From assembly GCA_026168455.1 (NCBI GenBank), contig CM047430.1:28290737-28354736 (forward strand): DNA of 64,000 nucleotides, given 5' to 3'. Source of the DNA: Theocolax elegans. Taxonomy: Eukaryota; Arthropoda; Insecta; Hymenoptera; Cerocephalidae. Shown here in pieces: positions 1-12,248 of this stretch. A model generated the notes under the pieces. The model was not told the origin of the DNA, did not search any database, and saw only the letters and a program-made list of their open reading frames with translations. Position numbers and translations under genes: made by a program. Position 1 is the stretch's first letter, and every line of letters begins with the position of its first letter.

Positions 1-2984
1 TTTTTAATGAATAATTATGTAACATAAGTAAGGTAGCCGTGTAGTTTAGTAAAGTGAACAAAACAAGATTCGTAATGAATCGGTTTACCGAGGCGTTATA
101 AAGAAGAAGATGGATCGGACTTTTCTCGTTCAAAAGATATGCGACAGATAGGTTTATAGTCAGTCGTGTTGAATTTATGCTAATCTTACTCTCGGAACAT
201 TTGAGGGATACCTTACAGCTTACGTAAGCCATTCAACTGGCACTATTCAACAGGTGGCGCTCAGCTTCTTTTCTAACATATACATCTATATACATTATTA
301 GCATATGTTTTACAAAAATGTTTATTGACTCGTTTATATTAGAGAACGTCATTAGAGTGTGCTAAACGTAAGGACAATTACATTCAAATAAATTAATAAT
401 CTAATTATTTATTGATTTATATGTATATAATGCATTTGATAAGAAATATTTGTGTTCGATAGCTATTATTTAACATAAATTTTTTAAATGAATAGTTTTG
501 TATATTTTCATGAAGTAATATCATTAAAATAAATCGAATGTAATTAAAATTTGAAAATTTATTTGCAAATGGCGCTATATCCTCTGAATAATAGACTAAA
601 TTATAACTATACAATTTATTTTTTTGGTAGATGAATTTTCAACATATTAATCTATTTCTTAAAAAAAGTTGAGTATCATTTATTTTTTCAAAAAAGTGAT
701 AGACTTATACCTATATTATTATAACATAGAGTGTATATATATATATTAAAAATAATATTTGATAGGATTTATTCCTATATACAATGAAAAGGAATAAATA
801 AATATTTTGTCAAACCGAATGAATGATAAAACTTGAATTAATTATTGTTTCATCTACTTTCGACATTTAATTATTTGACAATTATTTTGTGGTACTACTC
901 TTTACGGTCTTAAGGGTATACTCGTGCATAAGAAAGATATAATTGGTTGACCAGTCTGTCAATTAATCTGAAATATTTAGTTTTTATTGTTGGGGCAACC
1001 GATAAACGTGGATATAGAGGTGAGCTCGCAATCACAATTCGATGAATTATAGGATAAACGCGAGGGGATAAGTCTACCCAAAATAAATGATAGATTCACC
1101 AGAACAAGACGTAACAATCGGTGTATACTTGTACAACAATGTGCAGTAGATACTATAGAAGAGATTGTACGTTAATTTTTGTAATCGCGGGCGTGAAACG
1201 AATGGAAGGAAGGCAAGGAAACGTTTTGTTCATTTAGGACGATTACGTCGAGGCGTAAATAAAGGAAAGTTTGTACTTTGTAGTCGTCAAATATAAAGCG
1301 ATCAAAGGTGGGAAGCATCGATGCATTTGGACAAGGGAACGGCATCTCACTTGTCCTGACACTCGGTGAAAACCAGTTTGGCGACGCTTCACGCTGGAAA
1401 TAATGTATAAAGATAAGCAGCGCCCAGAGAGTATATTCAAATTCGCGGTTGCATATATATCTCTCTATTTCTCGAATGCATAGAAACGTACGTGAAATAA
1501 TAATGCAAGATGATATAGCTGACGCATGCACTCCTTTATATGTCATTCGTAAATATGTATACAACTAAATGGAAACCCTCACCATTTTCGCGAATCGAAA
1601 AGTCTATCGGAGATGTACAAAATGTTTTCCAGCGAATTCAATGTTGGATGTTGCAGGGAGGCGCCGGAGCACCGCTTACACAATACACCCTTGCATTGTT
1701 TTCAATACGTTAACCAGATGTAAAGAGAAACCAGTCGGAGTGGAAATTTATGAATATGCCACCAGTATAGACAAATCGCCGTATTCCACGCGCGCAAACT
1801 TTTCCTACGCAAATTATATTTTCGTTAAACCTATACATGGATTATTTCTGACAAATAAACTCTTTACACTCCAAGGTCGACGCGATTAAATAGTCACCGT
1901 AATCACTTTTCATTGTTTTAACAAGTCAACCTAGATAATGCGAGACAAAAATTTTTTTTTTATTTCGAATTGTCTTACATACAATCAGACGAATGAATAA
2001 TGAATTGTATTGTTGCGGTTTCATGTATAGTTTAATGATTTGCAAGCAAAATAATTTATTGCTTTTGATTCTTCACAATTTAATACACACGACACTAATT
2101 ATGAAACAAATAACGTCGTTATATACACACATATAAATTCATTTTAAAAATGTAATTTTAAAAATAGCAATAAAAGTGAGCTTGTCAATCACGTAATGGA
2201 GAAGATAATTATCAAATAAGACAAACTGGTGATAATTAAAAAATGTACTGCATTTCCTTTTGAGAGCATGGAATGGCGCAGTCCAACGAGGAGAATGCTA
2301 TTTACGCTAACAGCTAATATCTGGTAGTATTTAGAAATAAAAAATATTTCTCTTGGTAGGTAAGCAATTGTAAAGAAAGTTGATTTGCACTTGTATTAAA
2401 AAAAGTTAATAAAAATCATACAAAAATTTTGGATACATTAGAAAAATCCTAAAAATTCAAATCTAGAGGTTATTATACATATTACTACAACGTCATTCTA
2501 TATGATAGAACAGACATACCATGCTTTACATTAAACTGAAACACTAAACAAAACATTTCTGTCAGACAAATTTAAGATATTCAAATGAGTATAAACATAG
2601 GTATAAATGCAGAAATACAGTTGACGAAACGAAAACGAAATTACATAATTTTCTAACATTTTATAATAGCATTTTAAAAAATATTGAAATCTATTGATAT
2701 CTGAAATTAAAAAGTTTATCAATGCAAGAATAAAGTTTGGAGGTTATTCATAACAACAGTTGGACCGAGTCGGAACAAACTTAAAAAGTGAATATTATAA
2801 CTATTACAGTTCTATAAATATATTGTATACTCGAGTTACTGAAAATTTCTACTGTATAAAAAACTGAATTTCCTTTGGCTAGAAGGATGTGAAACATTGA
2901 GAAAGGAAAGCAGCAGAACGATTACACGAAAAGTGCATAATCGGCGGTAATCGAAAAAAAGTGTAGATCCACATGTAAGAGGTG
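1..2984. other. AT-rich non-coding stretch
   Basis: Unique-looking AT-rich sequence with short AT runs such as the TA-rich tract near 735-750. Open frames here (for example a 130-codon frame on the minus strand at 1172-1564) lack any domain, biased composition or splice context that I can recognise. I see no gene, RNA or mobile element. Confidence 0.5.
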
Positions 2985-3700
2985 GTAGCGAGTAAAAGCT
3001 AACCGATCGGTGCGTAGAGGCTGCACCGGTGGTGGAAGGAAAGCCAGCCGAGAGATAGTAAGATATTCGAACGCGGAACGGGCGAGGCAGCGGCGGCGAG
3101 CGAAGCGGTCGATAAGGATCTCCCGCGCGGTGGCAGTGGCGGCGGTGGCGGCGGTTCGAAATCACCGGGGCTCTCCCTCCACACGGTCGGGATCGGCAAA
3201 TCGAGTCGAGCGCGTGTGGGTGTGGGCGGCGACGACGGGAGTGACGGAAGGAGGTCCGCCGTAGCTGGCGGCGAAAGCGAGACCGAGCTATCTTCTATCT
3301 CGCGAGTCTCTGCGTGAGTGAAGCGCGGGCGTCACGAGGACGTCGCGCAGACCTCTCTCTCTCTCCCTCTGCCAATCCGTCCCTCAGCGGCCATGTTTGC
3401 CCTCTCTCGCCGGGGCGGAGCGCGCCCGGCGCCGCCGTTCGCCGAGCTCTCCGTCCCTTTTCCGTCTTCGCGACTCGCCGTCTCCCGGGAGCGCGCACCT
3501 GCAAACCACACCGGACACTGGGACCAGTGACGCAACGCACTCGGTCGGTCTCTCCCTCGGTCTCCGATCCACGTGGATTCGGGGAATTCTCTTCTATTCC
3601 TCGCTATTACTATCTGCCCAACCATTCTTCCTCTCGGGGACGCATCTGCTTATCCGTATCTGCTTGCCTTCGAGTTATCAATTTTCCCATCGATATAGAT
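2985..3700. promoter_or_regulatory. CpG-rich island, candidate promoter / 5' untranslated exon
   Basis: The block is sharply GC- and CpG-rich against AT-rich flanks, with GGCGG/CGGCGG clusters at 3118-3155 and a CT-rich run at 3350-3370. A good splice-donor match (TGC|GTGAGTG) has its GT at 3314. That would fit a non-coding first exon on the plus strand read from the island. Overlapping open frames exist on both strands (84-132 codons), as expected by chance in stop-poor GC-rich DNA, and none resembles a known protein. No TATA box or start codon can be chosen with confidence. Confidence 0.4.
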
Positions 3701-3994
3701 TTTGAATTATGATACCTTCTTGGCAAACGATTATGTTCTCTTCAAAAATAGATCTCATTATTATTAAATACCTCCAAACATACGTGTACTTATTCACATA
3801 TTAAAATTTTTTAATTTATATAAAATATATGTGAGGAAACTAACATTTAACATATTAAAACAAGAGTATATAATTATTCATTTAAATCATAATTAATTAT
3901 TTATTAAAGAAACCAAAACTAATATCCCTGATACAATTCGGGTGAAAAACACTTCATGTACTACACTGAAAAAATAATTTGTTACTTCAAACAT
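3701..3994. other. AT-rich spacer
   Basis: AT-rich sequence between the CpG island and the small inverted-repeat element. Nothing recognised. Confidence 0.5.
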
Positions 3995-4532
3995 AATTCT
4001 TCTTGCATATCACCCAAGAAGAAATTTGCTTGATATTAAATGACTCCTATATTTACGTTTATTTATGTTCAAAAATAAAAAAGATTCATTCCAATAGATC
4101 AATATATTGTTACGAGAGTGGAAGTTGCTTCGAGGGCCGAGGGCTATTTAGGATTCCGTGGGTAAAGGGAAGTAAGAAATCTAGAAAATGTTCGAGTTAA
4201 ACTGTGAGTTTATTTGAACATGCGATCGAGCGAGAAGGTCAGCATCGTCTGTCCTGTGCGCGTCGAAGGATCGACGACGCACTCGGACTCTCCCCTCCCT
4301 TTACAGAGATTAGGTTCGTAACTGCCAAAGTCTCCTCTAATTACATATGGCGAGAGAGAACAATCTTGTTAGTTACGAGAATGCTGTGTTGACAAAATGC
4401 ATTCGTGGCGAGAGTTGAGAAAAGGTTCTCAACTCAGTTAACAATATATAGTAACAAGCATATTCTTCTAAATTGTGGAAAATTCATTTAATATCAAGCA
4501 GATTTCTTCTTAGGTCATATTTATTAAGAATT
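3995..4532. mobile_element. MITE-like element with ~49-bp terminal inverted repeats, interrupted by a solo LTR
   Basis: The left end (3995-4043) and the reverse complement of the right end (4484-4532) share a strong core, AAGAAGAAAT-TGCTTGATATTAAATGA with one mismatch, plus a weaker outer part beginning AATTCTT. Between them lies a 336-bp LTR insertion. Without the insertion and its target duplication the element would be about 196 bp and non-coding, the size of a non-autonomous MITE. No clear target-site duplication of the outer element was found, so its superfamily is unknown. Confidence 0.6.
4108..4443 (+). mobile_element. Solo LTR of a retrotransposon
   Basis: The 336-bp block starts TGTTA and ends TAACA, the inverted TG..CA termini expected of an LTR. 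It is flanked on both sides by ATATAT (4102-4107 and 4444-4449), a plausible target-site duplication, although the AT-rich context makes its exact length uncertain. The block is more GC-rich than its surroundings. There is no internal retroviral-type coding sequence and no second copy nearby, so it looks like the product of LTR-LTR recombination. Family (Gypsy, BEL or Copia) cannot be told; orientation is nominal. Confidence 0.6.
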
Positions 4533-5449
4533 CCGGTTGAAGTTAGAAATATTCTATTCAGTATGAAAAAAAAATTTTTTTAATGTAATCGTACACAAAA
4601 AGAAAAATGTTATAGTATAAAAATTACTATATATGATTGAATAGTTGAAGGACATACTTGAGAAATGATAAAAACTAATCTGTTATAATTTGTTTATAAC
4701 AAAATTTATTCTAAATTTTGAAAAATTTAACAGATATAAAGTAAATCAAAAGGCGCGATAGCGCCTGACGCAAGTATAGGCGCGAGAGCCATTATATACA
4801 GCTAACTAGCCCCCCAGATTTTTACTTTTCTAACCGCTGCATTATTACATTATGTATGTGTGCTATTGACCACGCATTACGTTCCTTATTTATTAATCTT
4901 CACTGTACAACAAGTTTTACACGAATTCATTTACGCACAATCAAGAAAATCGATGCCAAAGATATTGCTTGCTGATTTCCTTTCCTCAATTTTCGTCTTC
5001 TCCCTTTTGATATATATAGTCAACTTCAAACAAAATGAGATAGAGATAGTATAGGAAAGGCATGAGATAGAAAGAGAAACAATGCTTTCCAGCCAGTGAG
5101 AGAGCGCGTACAGAAGTAAAAACTTATAGAAGAAGTTCAAACGTGGCCACGAGAGGGAGCTAGTTTCAGGTGAATACTTTTGTCACAGTTTGGCAATATG
5201 TACCTAGATACGATGCCAATAAAGTGACTTAAATGAATTTGTCACAGTTGAATCATCTGGCTGATTTTGTGTGAAAAGTTATGAATTAAAATTATTAATT
5301 TACGTAATTATTTCCAATACCTCACATTATTCCGTTTCGGTATTTTTTATTGTAGTGCAATGCAGATACTATTGCAAGGTGAAGATTTCATATTCGCCCA
5401 TATCCTATACTAGTATGTCGACCTTTGACATCTCGACGAGAGAAAGAGT
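4533..5449. other. Non-coding stretch with a short GC hairpin
   Basis: AT-rich DNA. One perfect small hairpin, AGGCGC-gata-GCGCCT, lies at 4751-4766 and is followed by a related GGCGCGAG at 4781-4788. No gene recognised. Confidence 0.45.
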
Positions 5450-5472
5450 GAGAGAGAGAGAGAGAGAGAGAG
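5450..5472. repeat. (GA)n microsatellite
   Basis: An uninterrupted run of GA dinucleotides, preceded by an impure GA-rich stretch from about 5439. Confidence 0.9.
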
Positions 5473-5495
5473 AAAGACAAACATTGATAAAAAAT

Positions 5496-5637
5496 AGTAA
5501 CCCAATAATATAGAATTTAATTTGTTACAAATAAATTTAGCTTAATTAAAACAATAAGTGTATCTAACTATAATTATTATAGTAACCCAATAATATAGAA
5601 TTTAATTTGTTACAAATAAATTTAGCTTAATTAAAAC
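5496..5637. repeat. 85-bp direct repeat, about 1.7 copies
   Basis: The segment starting AGTAACCCAATAATATAG at 5496 recurs at 5581 and stays nearly identical for about 57 bases, ending TTAATTAAAAC. The period is 85 bases. Non-coding. Confidence 0.85.
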
Positions 5638-5939
5638 TACAAGTGTCTCATATTAAATTCACTGAATAAGAAAGGGTTATTTTTAAAATATATTAATTTT
5701 AAGCAAATAACGTCTCTGAAATGAAAAATTATTAGTATAAAGTAAAATTAAAGCAAATTTGCTGTGAGGAACATTTTACCTTGTAAATATTATATGCTAT
5801 ATCACCAATGAAACAATATAAATTATTATTTTAATCTAATACAGTTCCTAACATAGAGAACCCAGTATACTGCCTTGCGCTATTTTTTTAAATACAAGTT
5901 TTTATTAGTAGTTCTGTAAAATAATTATTATACCACTTC

Positions 5940-6650
5940 ACTATGTATTTATAAAGATTCTACATAATTTTACCAATTAATTCATGTGCTTTAAAGATAT
6001 ATTTATTAATAATGAATTATAAATAATGAACAAAATACTTAAAAGTAACTGACAAACAAGACTCGTATAAAGCACAGTTGTAACTTTATAATGTATAATC
6101 TTGTTAATTGTAATTTTGACATACTTAATGATGTCCCATAATATTTTTTTCAAAACTTTATGTAATTTGCAGAATAAAGATATTATACGTATAAAAGTTG
6201 ACAATTTATATAAATGATTAAATATTTAGATTTCTTAAATATGCATGAATGTATTAGAGTAAAATTTATTGTACATTGCAAATAAATAAATAGAAATTTA
6301 TTATTTCACTTAAGTAAGTATTTATAAACAATCTACATGATTTTACCAATTAATTAGTGTATTTTAAAAAATATATTTAATAATAATGAATTATAAATAA
6401 TGAACAAAATACTTAAAAGTAATTGACAAACAAGACTCGTATGAAGCACACTTGTAACTTTATAATGTATAATCTTATTAATTCTAATTTTGACATACTT
6501 AATGATGTCTCATAATATTTTTTTGAAAACTTTATGGAATTTGCAGAATAAAGGTATTATAAAAGTTGACAATTTATAAACGATTAAAAATTTAGATTTT
6601 TTAAATATGCATGAATGTATTAGAGTAAAATTTATTGCACATTGCAGATA
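5940..6650. repeat. Tandem duplication of a ~360-bp AT-rich unit
   Basis: Sequence from about 5940 to 6290 is repeated, with scattered substitutions and small indels, from about 6300 to 6650. Shared landmarks are CAAGACTCGTAT, GTAACTTTATAATGTATAATC and CTTAATGATGTC (about 6058/6432, 6079/6453 and 6125/6499). The second copy runs into the left arm of the large inverted repeat, which starts inside it at 6450. Confidence 0.8.
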
Positions 6651-8302
6651 AATAAATAGAAAAAGTAATGCTTATCAAATTACACAAATTAATAAAGTAA
6701 TAATGCGGACTTTTATGAAAAGTAAAAATTAGAGAGCTATACTTGAGTGAAATACAGCATTTTAACACAATGAACTTTAAAATAAATTTGCAAACGTTCT
6801 TTTTGGATTTAACATGTATAACAAAAAAATCAATGGGAATTGTGCTACATACAAATAGTCTGGGGACTGAATGGGGGGAGGAGGTCATTGGAGGCCACAA
6901 ATTTTGTTTTCATTTTTGGACAAAAAATTACCATTTTTAATTGTTTTTATTTTGTTGTACATTCATGTAATTGCCATTTGAATACAAATTACTTATCAAA
7001 AACACCTTCCAAGAAGGTGTCAAAACCCGCAAGTATTTTGTGTTAACACCTATTTTATATGTAACTTATATTTAACATTTTATATATATAAAGTTTCTGC
7101 AATTAAAAGTACTTAAATCAAAGCGGTATAATCGACAAGTATTTTGTAACAATGGCATCAAAAAGAGCTAAAAATCTGTACATATTATTTTTAGAAAGTG
7201 TTTAATTTATAATTTTTGTAATTCGCACGTATGGGTGGATTCCAAACATATTTTCAAAATACTTATCCGGTAGTTAATTTAAAGAATTACTTAGTCCATT
7301 TTTTTAAAACCTTCAAGACGGCATAAATCCGCATAAGTATGCATGGGTATTTTCCAATCACGGTTTTTAAATTTTTTTTCAATATTTCACATTTTTGCTA
7401 AAAATAATTTTTTTTTATAAATAAAATATATCTAATAAATAACTTTAATTATTACTCCCAGCTTTTGTCTGTTTCTTTAAATTTTAATTAAATATTTTTT
7501 TTTATATTACAAATCTCCATAGGTATATGAAGCTTTTGCAATTGAAAGGACTGAAATCAAACTGGAATCGACAAGTATTTTGAATCTAACTCCCATATTT
7601 TCTCTACTTATTTATATTTTATTACACCTTTTTTATATATTCCATAATAGTTTTCTGCAATTGAAAATATTGAAATCAAAAACACCTTCCAAGAAGGTGT
7701 CAAAACCCGCAAGTATTTTGTGTTGACACCTTTTTTATATGTAACTTATATTTAACATTATGTATATATATATATATACAGTTTCTGCAATTGAAAGTAC
7801 TGAAATCAAAGCGGCATAATCGACAAGTATTTTGTATATATTACCGTAAATTTGTGATTAATTAAACATTTACATATATTTCTTAAACTCCAGAAAAAGT
7901 TCTGCAATAGAAAGTACTGAAATCAAAGCGGAATCAACAAGTATTTATTTTTAAAAATACAAATATCTATTAAATTGAAAACAAACATTTTTTCAGAAAA
8001 GCATCCTACAAATTTACATTTCAATTCTAGTCCTGTCATGTCCTACAAGCAATAAATAAATAATTTTTTAATAATTTTATTAATTTCTGCAAAACTGATA
8101 AAAAATAAATTTCTGACTTTTTTATTCTCTTTAAATACACAATGTCTATCCTTCCCGTGTCTTACAGCAATAGATAAACAATTTTATATAATAATAATAA
8201 TAATATTCATTTGTGCAAAATTAATTTCTGCAAAACTAATAAAAAAGTAATTTCTCTCTTTTTTATTCTCTTTAAATAAAATAATACTTGCACCACTCGT
8301 TG
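6450..8302 (+). repeat. Left arm of a large inverted repeat (1.85 kb)
   Basis: This arm is almost perfectly matched by the reverse complement of 10397-12248: two unrelated open frames of 65 and 99 codons are conserved letter for letter between the arms, and most differences are indels in homopolymers and TA runs. The arm is non-coding and AT-rich. It contains several copies of a ~45-bp module built around GCAATTGAAAGTACTGAAAT...GACAAGTATTTTG (near 7099, 7538, 7658, 7786 and 7904). Two copies carry the hairpin ACACCTTC-caa-GAAGGTGT (7002-7020 and 7682-7700). Confidence 0.9.
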
Positions 8303-10396
8303 AATTGCTTTCTTTTTCTTGTATGTTAAGTCTAATTCTAACTGCATAACACACTGTATATGCATGTTTCTATCAAGGGCTTATAAATATTTTAAGGTTA
8401 GATTAAGTATATATATGACTTAATGTTTCTCATGAGACCTGTATATATCGTATCAGCGATTAATTTTTATTTGAATTCAGCAGTTAAACAAAGCACCCGC
8501 ACTTGACAACTATTTATGATTAGAAAAAGAATAGACACGTTCAATTCCAAATTAGAAATATTAGGTTTTAAACATTCGATTGCTTTATTTCAACTTTTTT
8601 TAAACTATCATCTGTATACAAGAGGATAAGGTAAAAGTACCAATGACTGGACAAGTCCCAGATGCTGGACACGAATGGAAAATTACGTTTTGCAAAATTA
8701 TGAGAGCAGACATATAAACGTATTTAATATATTTAAATACTTTGAATATTCGTTAGCTTAAACGAAAAAAAGTTTTATGTCGGTTTTGTTTTAATTTATA
8801 TAAAAAATCAATATTTGACTATAATGATGTTCACAATACTAAAATAACGGATTTTCTGAACGATTTGCTAAGAAATTCGCGTGCACGCTTAAGGCGATTT
8901 GGGATATATTTATTAGTTATAACATCTAAAAAATGCATAAACATAATTTTTAATGTACTATAATCAATATTAAACAATATGTTTTTGTTGCTTTATACTT
9001 TTTTTTTATTAAAAATATAGTTTATATTATTTGTTACGTTCTATCGAGGTTTGTCCTAGTAACTGACCAGTGTAATAATTTCTCATGATCTCGACTTTTG
9101 TTCTAAATTATTATTTATTCATTAAAGAATTGAGTAAGTATTAACTATTTTACAGTTATATTTATTTATACTATAATGTATGTAGTTGTTTTTCATATTA
9201 ATTTAATACATTGTATAAGAAAAATTAGTAAATTTAGAATAAGACAAAGTTAACCTACAAGTTTTATAATTAAATACTGCATATTAAAATAACTGTTTCA
9301 GTTTATTCATTTAATATTAATATAAGTGTGTAAATATTAATCAAAACATTCATACATTGTTAAATTTGTTAAATTTTGTAATAAACGTATTTAATATAAG
9401 TTTCTTATTTAACCTTTACTTTACTTTATATACTTTCCTTCGTAAAAAACTTTATACATTAATTAATAAATAATTATATTCTCTGCACAGATTTTACGTA
9501 TTTATTAATTATTTATTATGGTGCAGTTGCTTTTTAAATTATCATTTACAGCATGGTAAAGTTACGTACAGTTATTGGGACAGAGGTACAATCACGTTTT
9601 GTTAGTCCAGATATTGGTTCAATGTCATCAATTGTATTTTCATTTATATTATGAAAATTAAACATGAAGATTAGTGCGTTTGCAATGCAACACACGCTAT
9701 AAAGCAAATACTTTTTCTTAGAACTAATAGTTTTTAATTTTGTGTATATTTTTCAACAAACTATACATTAAACATAATGTCTAATATCCTTAGGTGTCCA
9801 GTAATTGGTAACTTTTACCTTATTAGTAAATCATAAAAAATTTTGAAATACTTAACCAACGGTGGTGCAAGTATTATTTATTTAAAGAGAATAAAAAAGA
9901 GAGAAATTACTTTTTTATAGTTTTGCAGAAAATTATTTTGCACAAATGGAATATTATTAATTATTATTATTTGTTTTCAATTTAATAGATATTTGTATTT
10001 TTAAAAATAAATACTTGTATTCTCTGCACAGATTTTACGTATTTATTAATTATTTATTATGGTGCAGTTGCTTTTTAAATTATCATTTACAGCATGGTAA
10101 AGTTACGTACAGTTATTGGGACAGAGGTACAATCACGTTTTGTTAGTCCAGATATTGGTTCAATGTCATCAATTGTATTTTCATTTATATTATGAAAATT
10201 AAACATGAAGATTAGTGCGTTTGCAATGCAACACACGCTATAAAGCAAATACTTTTTATTAGAACTAATAGTTTTTAATTTTGTGTATATTTTTCAACAA
10301 ACTATACATTAAACATAATGTCTAATATCCTTAGGTGTCCAGTAATTGGTACTTTTACCTTATTAGTAAATCATAAAAAAATTTTGAAATACTTAA
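8303..10396. other. Spacer of the large inverted repeat
   Basis: This 2.1-kb AT-rich loop separates the two arms. It has no open frame worth calling. It contains a shorter internal inverted repeat: ATAAGGTAAAAGTACCAATGA near 8627 matches the reverse complement of sequence near 10330-10362. It also contains the first copy of a direct duplication (9477-10016). Confidence 0.7.
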
Positions 10397-10757
10397 CCAA
10401 CGGTGGTGCAAGTATTATTTTATTTAAAGAGAATAAAAAAGAGAGAAATTACTTTTTTATTAGTTTTGCAGAAATTAATTTTGCACAAATGAATATTATT
10501 ATTATTATATAAATTGTTTATCTATTGCTGTAAGACACGGGAAGGATAGACATTGTGTATTTAAAGAGAATAAAAAAGTCAGAAATTTATTTTTTATCAG
10601 TTTTGCAGAAATTAATAAAATTATTAAAAAATTATTTATTTATTGCTTGTAGGACATGACAGGACTAGAATTGAAATGTAAATTTGTAGGATGCTTTTCT
10701 GAAAAAATGTTTGTTTTCAATTTAATAGATATTTGTATTTTTAAAAATAAATACTTG
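9477..10757. repeat. Imperfect direct duplication across the spacer / right-arm boundary
   Basis: Copy 1 (about 9477-10016) and copy 2 (about 10017-10757) both begin TATTCTCTGCACAGATTTTA and both end near AAATAAATACTTG. Copy 1 lacks roughly 200 bases present in copy 2 (about 10505-10705) and carries many one-base indels in its last 150 bases. The junction shares TATT with both parental ends. Confidence 0.8.
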
Positions 10758-10913
10758 TTGATTCCGCTTTGATTTCAGTACTTTCTATTGCACAACTTTT
10801 TCTGGAGTTTAAGAAATATATGTAAATGTTTAATTAATCACAAATTTACGGTAATATATACAAAATACTTGTCGATTATGCCGCTTTGATTTCAGTACTT
10901 TCAATTACAGAAA

Positions 10914-10950
<37 letters not shown>

Positions 10951-12248
10951 ATGTTAAATATAAGTTACATATAAAAAAGGTGTCAACACAAAATACTTGC
11001 GGGTTTTGACACCTTCTTGGAAGGTGTTTTTGATTTCAATATTTTCAATTGCAGAAAACTATTATGGAATATATAAAAAAGGTGTAATAAAATATAAATA
11101 AGTAGAGAAAATATGGGAGTTAGATTGAAAATACTTGTCGATTCCAGTTTGATTTCAGTCCTTTCAATTGCAAAAGCTTCATATACCTATGGAGATTTGT
11201 AATATAAAAAAAAATATTTAATTAAAATTTAAAGAAACAGACAAAAGCTGGGAGTAATAATTAAAGTTATTTATTAGATAAATTTTATTTATAAAAAAAA
11301 ATTATTTTTAGCAAAAATGTGAAATATTGAAAAAAAATTTAAAAACCGTGATTGGAAAATACCCATACTTATGCGGATTTATGCCGTCTTGAAGGTTTTA
11401 AAAAAATGGACTAAGTAATTCTTTAACTACCGGATAAGTATTTTGAAAATATGTTTGGAATCCACGCATACGTGCGAATTACAAAAATTATAAATTAAAC
11501 ACTTTCTAAAAATAATATGTACAGATTTTTAGCTCTTTTTGGCCATTGTTACAAAATACTTGTCGATTATACCGCTTTGATTTAAGTACTTTTAATTGCA
11601 GAAACTTTATATATATAAAATGTTAAATATAAGTTACATATAAAATAGGTGTTAACACAAAATACTTGCGGGTTTTGACACCTTCTTGGAAGGTGTTTTT
11701 GATAAGTAATTTGTATTCAAATGGCAATTACATGAATGTACAACAAAATAAAAACAATTAAAAATGGTAATTTTTTGTCCAAAAATGAAAACAAAATTTG
11801 TGGCCTCCAATGACCTCCTCCCCCCATTCAGTCCCCAGACTATTTGTATGTAGCACAATTCCCATTGATTTTTTTGTTATACATGTTAAATCCAAAAAGA
11901 ACGTTTGCAAATTTATTTTAAAGTTCATTGTGTTAAAATGCTGTATTTCACTCAAGTATAGCTCTCTAATTTTTACTTTTCATAAAAGTCCGCATTATTA
12001 CTTTATTAATTTGTGTAATTTGATAAGCATTACTTTTTCTATTTATTTATCTGCAATGTGCAATAAATTTTACTCTAATACATTCATGCATATTTAAAAA
12101 ATCTAAATTTTTAATCGTTTATAAATTGTCAACTTTTATAATACCTTTATTCTGCAAATTCCATAAAGTTTTCAAAAAAATATTATGAGACATCATTAAG
12201 TATGTCAAAATTAGAATTAATAAGATTATACATTATAAAGTTACAAGT
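10397..12248 (-). repeat. Right arm of the large inverted repeat (1.85 kb)
   Basis: Reverse complement of 6450-8302. It includes the hairpin module at 11010-11028 and 11679-11697 and a longer TA run (10917-10946) than the matching place in the left arm. The arm stops at CTTACAAG-type sequence at 12248, whereas the left side continues outward into the 360-bp tandem repeat. The right arm therefore looks truncated relative to the whole left-hand repeat. Confidence 0.9.
10917..10946. repeat. (TA)n microsatellite
   Basis: A run of TA of about 30 bases inside the right arm. The matching run in the left arm (about 7764-7780) is shorter. Confidence 0.9.

Noticed and set aside
1172..1564. 130-codon minus-strand frame
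   Set aside because: No recognisable domain, no splice context, and an overlapping second frame on the same strand; likely chance.
6601..7046. Short frames of 65-99 codons, identical in both inverted arms (also 11652-12097)
   Set aside because: Identity reflects near-perfect DNA duplication, not protein conservation; both strands are equally open and no domain is seen.
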